A stretch of 8,941 nt of DNA from assembly GCA_900555375.1 (NCBI GenBank), contig USLC01000018.1, positions 1-8,941 of the forward strand, given 5' to 3'. Made by a program: the position numbers and the translations under genes. This document shows, one piece after another, positions 6,045 through 8,941 of the stretch. The DNA comes from an uncultured Eubacteriales bacterium (GTDB lineage Bacteria; Bacillota; Clostridia; Monoglobales; Monoglobaceae). Below the pieces are notes generated by a model that was given only the letters and a program-made list of their open reading frames with translations, was not told where the DNA came from and did not search any database. Numbering within the stretch: the stretch's first letter is position 1; the number at the start of each line of letters is the position of its first letter.

Positions 6045-6109
6045 TTGACAAAAATATAACATAAAATTTTAAATTAACTCTTTACTAAATGTCGAAAATG
6101 AGTTATACT
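6045..6109 (+). promoter_or_regulatory. Predicted tandem promoters of the cysE-cysS-mrnC operon
   Basis: The divergent intergenic region 5909-6153 has two plus-strand candidates. The upstream one has a perfect -35 TTGACA (6045-6050) and, after 17 bases, a weak -10 TTTAAA (6068-6073). The downstream one has TTTACT (6081-6086), a 17-base spacer and a good -10 TATACT (6104-6109), giving a leader of about 40 bases. AATTTG is repeated at 6035-6040 and 6042-6047, touching the TTGACA box, and a GTGTAACAC palindrome lies at 6022-6030. The leader is too short for a T-box, which often controls cysE/cysS in Firmicutes. No terminator hairpin is seen between these promoters and the gene. Confidence 0.45.
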
Positions 6110-6153
6110 AATACTATATGACCTAAATGTCTTTGGCTTAAAGGAGAAGATAT

Positions 6154-6291
6154 ATGAATTTTTTTAAGGTTATAAAAGACGAAGTTAATATTGTGTTTGA
6201 ACGCGACCCCGCCGCAAGGTCAAAGGCACAGGTTTTGCTTTTGTATCCGGGGGTTCGCGCAATTATAAATTATCGCATTGCTCACGCTTGA
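6154..6291 (+). pseudogene. cysE: N-terminal part of cysE, separated by a frameshift
   Basis: This 45-codon frame starts with ATG after AAGGAGA (6141-6147), a strong site at 6-base spacing. It reads MNFFKVIKDEVNIVFERDPA through NYRIAHA and ends at TGA (6289-6291). This is the normal N-terminus of the short Firmicutes serine acetyltransferase, with its ERDPAARS and YRIAH blocks. The protein should continue without a gap as L-D-K-K-G-H-H-F, which is encoded in the other frame starting at 6287. Loss of two bases (for example one CT from an ancestral GCTCTT) explains the break exactly. It may be a true mutation, a strain-level variant or a sequencing/assembly error. With the following segment the gene spans 6154-6823, about 226 residues when rejoined. 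Confidence 0.8.
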
Positions 6292-6823
6292 CAAAAAAGG
6301 GCATCATTTTATTGCCGACTGGATTTCAAAGCGCACGCGCCGCCGTACGGGTATAGAGATTCACCCGTCCGCAAAGATAGGCAAGGGCGTGTTTATAGAC
6401 CACGGAATGGGAGTTGTTATCGGCGAAACCGCTGTCGTGGGTGACAACTGTACTATCTATCAGGGGGTAACCTTAGGCGGAACGGGCAAGGATAAGGGCA
6501 AACGCCATCCGACCATAGGAAGCAACGTTACAATAGGCTGCGGCGCGAAGGTGCTGGGGCCTTTTACGGTCGGTGACAACAGTAAAATCGCGGCAAACGC
6601 GGTTGTTTTAAGCGAGATACCGCCCAACAGCACGTGCGTGGGCGTTCCGGCACACATAGTTTGGCTTGAAAATAAAAGGGTTGCTTCGGCATCGCCGCTG
6701 CTTAAGCCAGTTGCCGACCTTGACCAGATTCACATTCCCGACCCGATTTCGATGGATATATGCAAGCTTAGGGGCGAGGTTGACAGACTGAAGAAAAAGA
6801 TGGAGGAGATAAAAAATGATTGA
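6278..6823 (+). CDS. cysE: Serine O-acetyltransferase CysE, catalytic part (frameshifted from 6154)
   Basis: Transfers acetyl from acetyl-CoA to L-serine, giving O-acetylserine for cysteine synthesis. This frame carries the left-handed beta-helix domain with hexapeptide repeats: IHPSAKIGKGVFIDHGMGVV (Asp41/His42 by local numbering) and GGTGKDKGKRHPTIG with the second active-site His77. GCGAKVLGPFTVGDNSKIAA and GVPAHIV follow. A C-terminal extension ends in a Lys/Glu-rich helix. The only start codon near its beginning is TTG at 6278, with no proper ribosome binding site, so it is really the continuation of the 6154 frame. TTG 6278 overlaps the upstream TGA by 14 bases, so reinitiation could still make a shortened enzyme lacking most N-terminal helices used for hexamer assembly. 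The stop overlaps cysS by 8 bases, matching the conserved cysE-cysS-mrnC order. Confidence 0.88.
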   Translation: MLTLDKKGHHFIADWISKRTRRRTGIEIHPSAKIGKGVFIDHGMGVVIGETAVVGDNCTIYQGVTLGGTGKDKGKRHPTIGSNVTIGCGAKVLGPFTVGDNSKIAANAVVLSEIPPNSTCVGVPAHIVWLENKRVASASPLLKPVADLDQIHIPDPISMDICKLRGEVDRLKKKMEEIKND

Positions 6824-8225
6824 TACTAAGCTGTATTTGTACAACACTCTGACAAGAAGCAAACAGGAATTTGTGCCGATAAAGCCGGGCGAGGTAAAGA
6901 TGTATTCCTGCGGGCCGACTGTGTATAACTTTTTTCATATAGGAAACGCGCGTCCGTTCATCATATTTGATACGCTGAGAAGATATCTTGAATATAAAGG
7001 ATACAAAGTAGATTTTGTTCAAAACTTTACCGATGTTGACGATAAGATGATTAACAAGGCAAACGAGCTTGGCATAAGCGTAAAGCAGCTTGCGGACGAA
7101 TATATAGCAGAGTATTTTACCGATGCGCAGGGGCTTGGCATAAAAAAGGCGACGGTACACCCGCGCGCAACGGAAAATATAGACGCGATAATAGAGCTTG
7201 TGTCAGAGCTTGAAAAAAAGGGATATGCATATAACGTAGACGGAAACGTGTATTACAGAACCAAAAAGTTTAAAGACTACGGCAAGCTGTCTCATCAGCC
7301 GCTTGAAGATTTGGAGAGCGGAGCGAGAATAGATATAAATGAGGATAAGGAAGACCCGATGGACTTTGCTCTCTGGAAGAAGCAAAAGCCGGGTGAACCT
7401 GCGTGGGAAAGCCCTTGGGGAATGGGCAGACCGGGCTGGCATATAGAGTGCAGCGCGATGGCAAACAGATATCTTGACAAGACGATAGATATTCACAGCG
7501 GCGGACAGGACTTGATATTCCCTCATCACGAAAACGAGATTGCTCAAAGCGAGGCGGCTAACGGCTGCTGCTTTGCAAACTATTGGATTCACAACGGTTA
7601 TATCAATGTGGATAACAAAAAAATGTCAAAGTCTCTCGGTAACTTTTTTACCGTCCGCGATGTCGCAAAGGAATTCGATTATGAAGTTATAAGATTCTTT
7701 ATGTTATCCGCTCACTACCGCAGCCCGATAAACTTCAGCAAGGATTTGATGGAGTCGGCAAAGTCGGCGCTTGGCAGAATTTATACCTGCCTCGATACGC
7801 TTGACTTTCTTGAAAAGTCGGCAGAGGACAGAGCCGAAAACGAAGAAGAGTCAAAGGTTATAGCGGGTCTTGACGGACATAAGCAAAGGTTTATTGCCGC
7901 TATGGATGACGATATTAACACGGCTGACGCAATCTCTGCTATATTTGAGCTTGTCTCTGATGTAAATAAGGTGATAACCCAAAATCCGTCCAAGGAAGTG
8001 TGCAAAAAGTGTGCCGCCGCAATCCGCGAGCTGGGAGCGGTTCTCGGTCTTTTGGGCAAAGAAAAGGAAGGCACCGATGATGATATCCAAAGCATTGTGG
8101 CAGAGCGCGCCGAGGCACGCGCGGCAAAGGACTGGGCAAAGTCTGATGAGCTTCGCGATAAGCTTAAAGAAATGGGTTATATAGTAAAAGATACCCCTCA
8201 GGGGCAGCAGATTATAAAAGCATAA
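6816..8225 (+). CDS. cysS: Cysteine--tRNA ligase CysS
   Basis: Class I aminoacyl-tRNA synthetase of 469 aa (normal length) that charges tRNA-Cys with cysteine. The HIGH-type motif is HIGN (41-44) in GPTVYNFFHIGNARPF. The KMSKS motif is KKMSKSLGN (268-276). The four zinc ligands line up with the E. coli enzyme in spacing: Cys32, Cys212 (GWHIECSAM), His237 and Glu241 (FPHHENE). The C-terminal helical anticodon-binding region (about 310-469) is complete, with KDWAKSDELRDKLKEMGY near the end. The ATG at 6816 follows GGAGGAGA (6802-6809) and overlaps the cysE stop. The close coupling ties cysteine synthesis to its use in translation. All key residues are intact. Identification is certain. Confidence 0.98.
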   Translation: MIDTKLYLYNTLTRSKQEFVPIKPGEVKMYSCGPTVYNFFHIGNARPFIIFDTLRRYLEYKGYKVDFVQNFTDVDDKMINKANELGISVKQLADEYIAEYFTDAQGLGIKKATVHPRATENIDAIIELVSELEKKGYAYNVDGNVYYRTKKFKDYGKLSHQPLEDLESGARIDINEDKEDPMDFALWKKQKPGEPAWESPWGMGRPGWHIECSAMANRYLDKTIDIHSGGQDLIFPHHENEIAQSEAANGCCFANYWIHNGYINVDNKKMSKSLGNFFTVRDVAKEFDYEVIRFFMLSAHYRSPINFSKDLMESAKSALGRIYTCLDTLDFLEKSAEDRAENEEESKVIAGLDGHKQRFIAAMDDDINTADAISAIFELVSDVNKVITQNPSKEVCKKCAAAIRELGAVLGLLGKEKEGTDDDIQSIVAERAEARAAKDWAKSDELRDKLKEMGYIVKDTPQGQQIIKA

Positions 8226-8247
8226 AGAAGCATAAAAAGGTATTTAA

Positions 8248-8658
8248 ATGAGCAATAATATAGAAAAAACAATAACCGCCGCCCATAGCGGCGGAAGCGA
8301 CCCCAACATATACTCGGCGCTGACGCTTGCGTATCTTGGTGACTGTGTGTACGAGATGTATGTCAGAAGTTATCTTGTGTCAGACGGAAATCATAAAGTC
8401 TGCGAGCTTCACAAAGCGGCGACAAAATATGTTTGTGCCGCCTCTCAGGCGGAATTTTTCCATAAGATAGAGGAAATGCTGACCGATGGTGAGCTTGCTG
8501 CATTTAAACGCGGCAGAAACGCGAAGTCGCATCCGCCGAAGAATGCGGACGTTATAGATTATAAAATTGCCACAGGGGTAGAGACACTTATAGGCTATCT
8601 TTACATAATCGGTGAAACAGAGCGGATTTCTGAATTAATGTCGCATCTGTTTAAATAG
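8248..8658 (+). CDS. mrnC: Mini-ribonuclease 3 (MrnC)
   Basis: Dimeric RNase III-like nuclease of 136 aa lacking the double-stranded RNA-binding domain. In Bacillus subtilis the family matures the 3' and 5' ends of 23S rRNA. The RNase III signature is LAYLGDCVYE (28-36), with Asp32 and Glu36 as metal ligands. FKRGRNAKSHPPK (86-98) and ATGVETLIGYLY (108-119) follow, the latter with the second acidic site at Glu112. The length is typical. The ATG at 8248 has a weak upstream AAAAAGG (8234-8240) and lies 22 bases after cysS, consistent with the conserved cysS-mrnC pair in Firmicutes. A 7-bp GC-rich hairpin (8276-8282 with 8288-8294) falls within the first codons and might dampen initiation. Identification is secure. 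Confidence 0.93.
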   Translation: MSNNIEKTITAAHSGGSDPNIYSALTLAYLGDCVYEMYVRSYLVSDGNHKVCELHKAATKYVCAASQAEFFHKIEEMLTDGELAAFKRGRNAKSHPPKNADVIDYKIATGVETLIGYLYIIGETERISELMSHLFK

Positions 8659-8699
8659 ACTGTGCAGCATAAAACGGCGGGGATAGTTAATCTGTACAT

Positions 8700-8941
8700 A
8701 TGACAAACTGTATGGGAGAAAACTATAAAACTTGTATTTCGTTAATTGAGATAACCCTCGGTGCGGCGCTTATGGGCTTTGCACTGTCGGTCTTTCTTGT
8801 TCCGTTTAAAATAGCCCCGGGCGGAGTCAGCGGCTTGGCTTCGGCGGCGCATTACGCTACGGGATTGCGTGTGTCGGCGCTTATCGCGCTTATCAATATT
8901 CCGATTTTTGCGGCGGCTTTTATTTATTTTGATAAAAGCTT
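8700..8941 (+). CDS. YitT-family integral membrane protein, 3' end cut by window
   Basis: The first 80 residues of a membrane protein resembling the YitT/DUF161 family, whose function is not established. A short hydrophilic N-terminus precedes a hydrophobic segment (about 14-35). The family hallmark KIAPGGVSGLA (37-47) and a second hydrophobic segment (about 58-77, ALIALINIPIFAAAFIYF) follow. The frame is open to the end of the window. The start is uncertain: ATG 8700 (MTNCMGENYK) is the first possible codon after an in-frame stop at 8688, and ATG 8712 is the alternative. Neither has a good ribosome binding site; GGGG at 8679-8682 is distant. It lies 41 bases after mrnC without a visible terminator, so it may be read with the cysE operon. 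In many Firmicutes the gene after mrnC is instead the rRNA methylase rlmB. Confidence 0.82.
   Translation, partial: MTNCMGENYKTCISLIEITLGAALMGFALSVFLVPFKIAPGGVSGLASAAHYATGLRVSALIALINIPIFAAAFIYFDKS

Noticed and set aside
5909..6153. T-box or other riboswitch controlling cysE/cysS
   Set aside because: The leader after the best promoter is only about 40 bases, with no antiterminator/terminator hairpins and no T-box sequence.
6293..6298. A6 run in cysE as a slippery site causing programmed frameshifting
   Set aside because: The zero-frame TGA at 6289 comes before the A run, so slippage there cannot rescue the frame.
8276..8294. GC-rich hairpin in the first codons of mrnC as a terminator after cysS
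   Set aside because: There is no U-tract after it and it lies inside a coding sequence; at most it affects initiation.
1..8941. CRISPR arrays, tRNA/rRNA genes or insertion sequences
   Set aside because: No regularly spaced repeats, tRNA-like cloverleaf, rRNA sequence or transposase was seen on either strand.

Overview
The window reads as chromosomal DNA of a low-to-medium GC Gram-positive anaerobe of the class Clostridia, probably a gut commensal. The evidence is AGGAGG-type ribosome binding sites, the Firmicutes cysE-cysS-mrnC gene order, the SDR-type fructuronate reductase used by Firmicutes, an SPP1-type holin and a YitT-family membrane protein. No species can be named from the sequence.

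Region 1 (1-3029) is the end of a hexuronate catabolic operon. It holds uxuA (5' end cut by the window), an SDR-type uxuB and uxaC, read tightly one after another and closed by a perfect 18-bp hairpin terminator. Together they turn D-glucuronate into fructuronate (UxaC), then mannonate (UxuB), then 2-keto-3-deoxygluconate (UxuA).

Region 2 (about 3030-4589) is a complete but isolated phage-type lysis cassette. It encodes an XhlA-like membrane protein, an SPP1-type holin and an N-acetylmuramoyl-L-alanine amidase (endolysin). No other phage gene lies on either side. A structured leader with a possible tiny ORF precedes it. The amidase has a candidate in-frame internal start that would yield a free C-terminal wall-binding subunit. 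Its last codons run through the terminator hairpin of the convergent gene.

Region 3 (4594-6000, minus strand) is a two-gene unit. A small lipoprotein with an Asp/Asn/Gln-rich linker is followed by a soluble histidine-kinase-like ATPase with no recognisable phospho-acceptor histidine and no response regulator beside it. A plausible sigma-A promoter lies in the AT-rich divergent region 5909-6153.

Region 4 (6154-8941, plus strand) is a cysteine/translation operon: cysE, cysS, mrnC and the start of a yitT-like gene. cysE is split by a frameshift near 6288 that separates the first 45 codons from the intact catalytic domain.

The points most worth a second look are the stand-alone lysis cassette, the internal endolysin start, the cysE frameshift, the kinase-like protein without a phospho-acceptor, and the terminator embedded in the amidase coding sequence.
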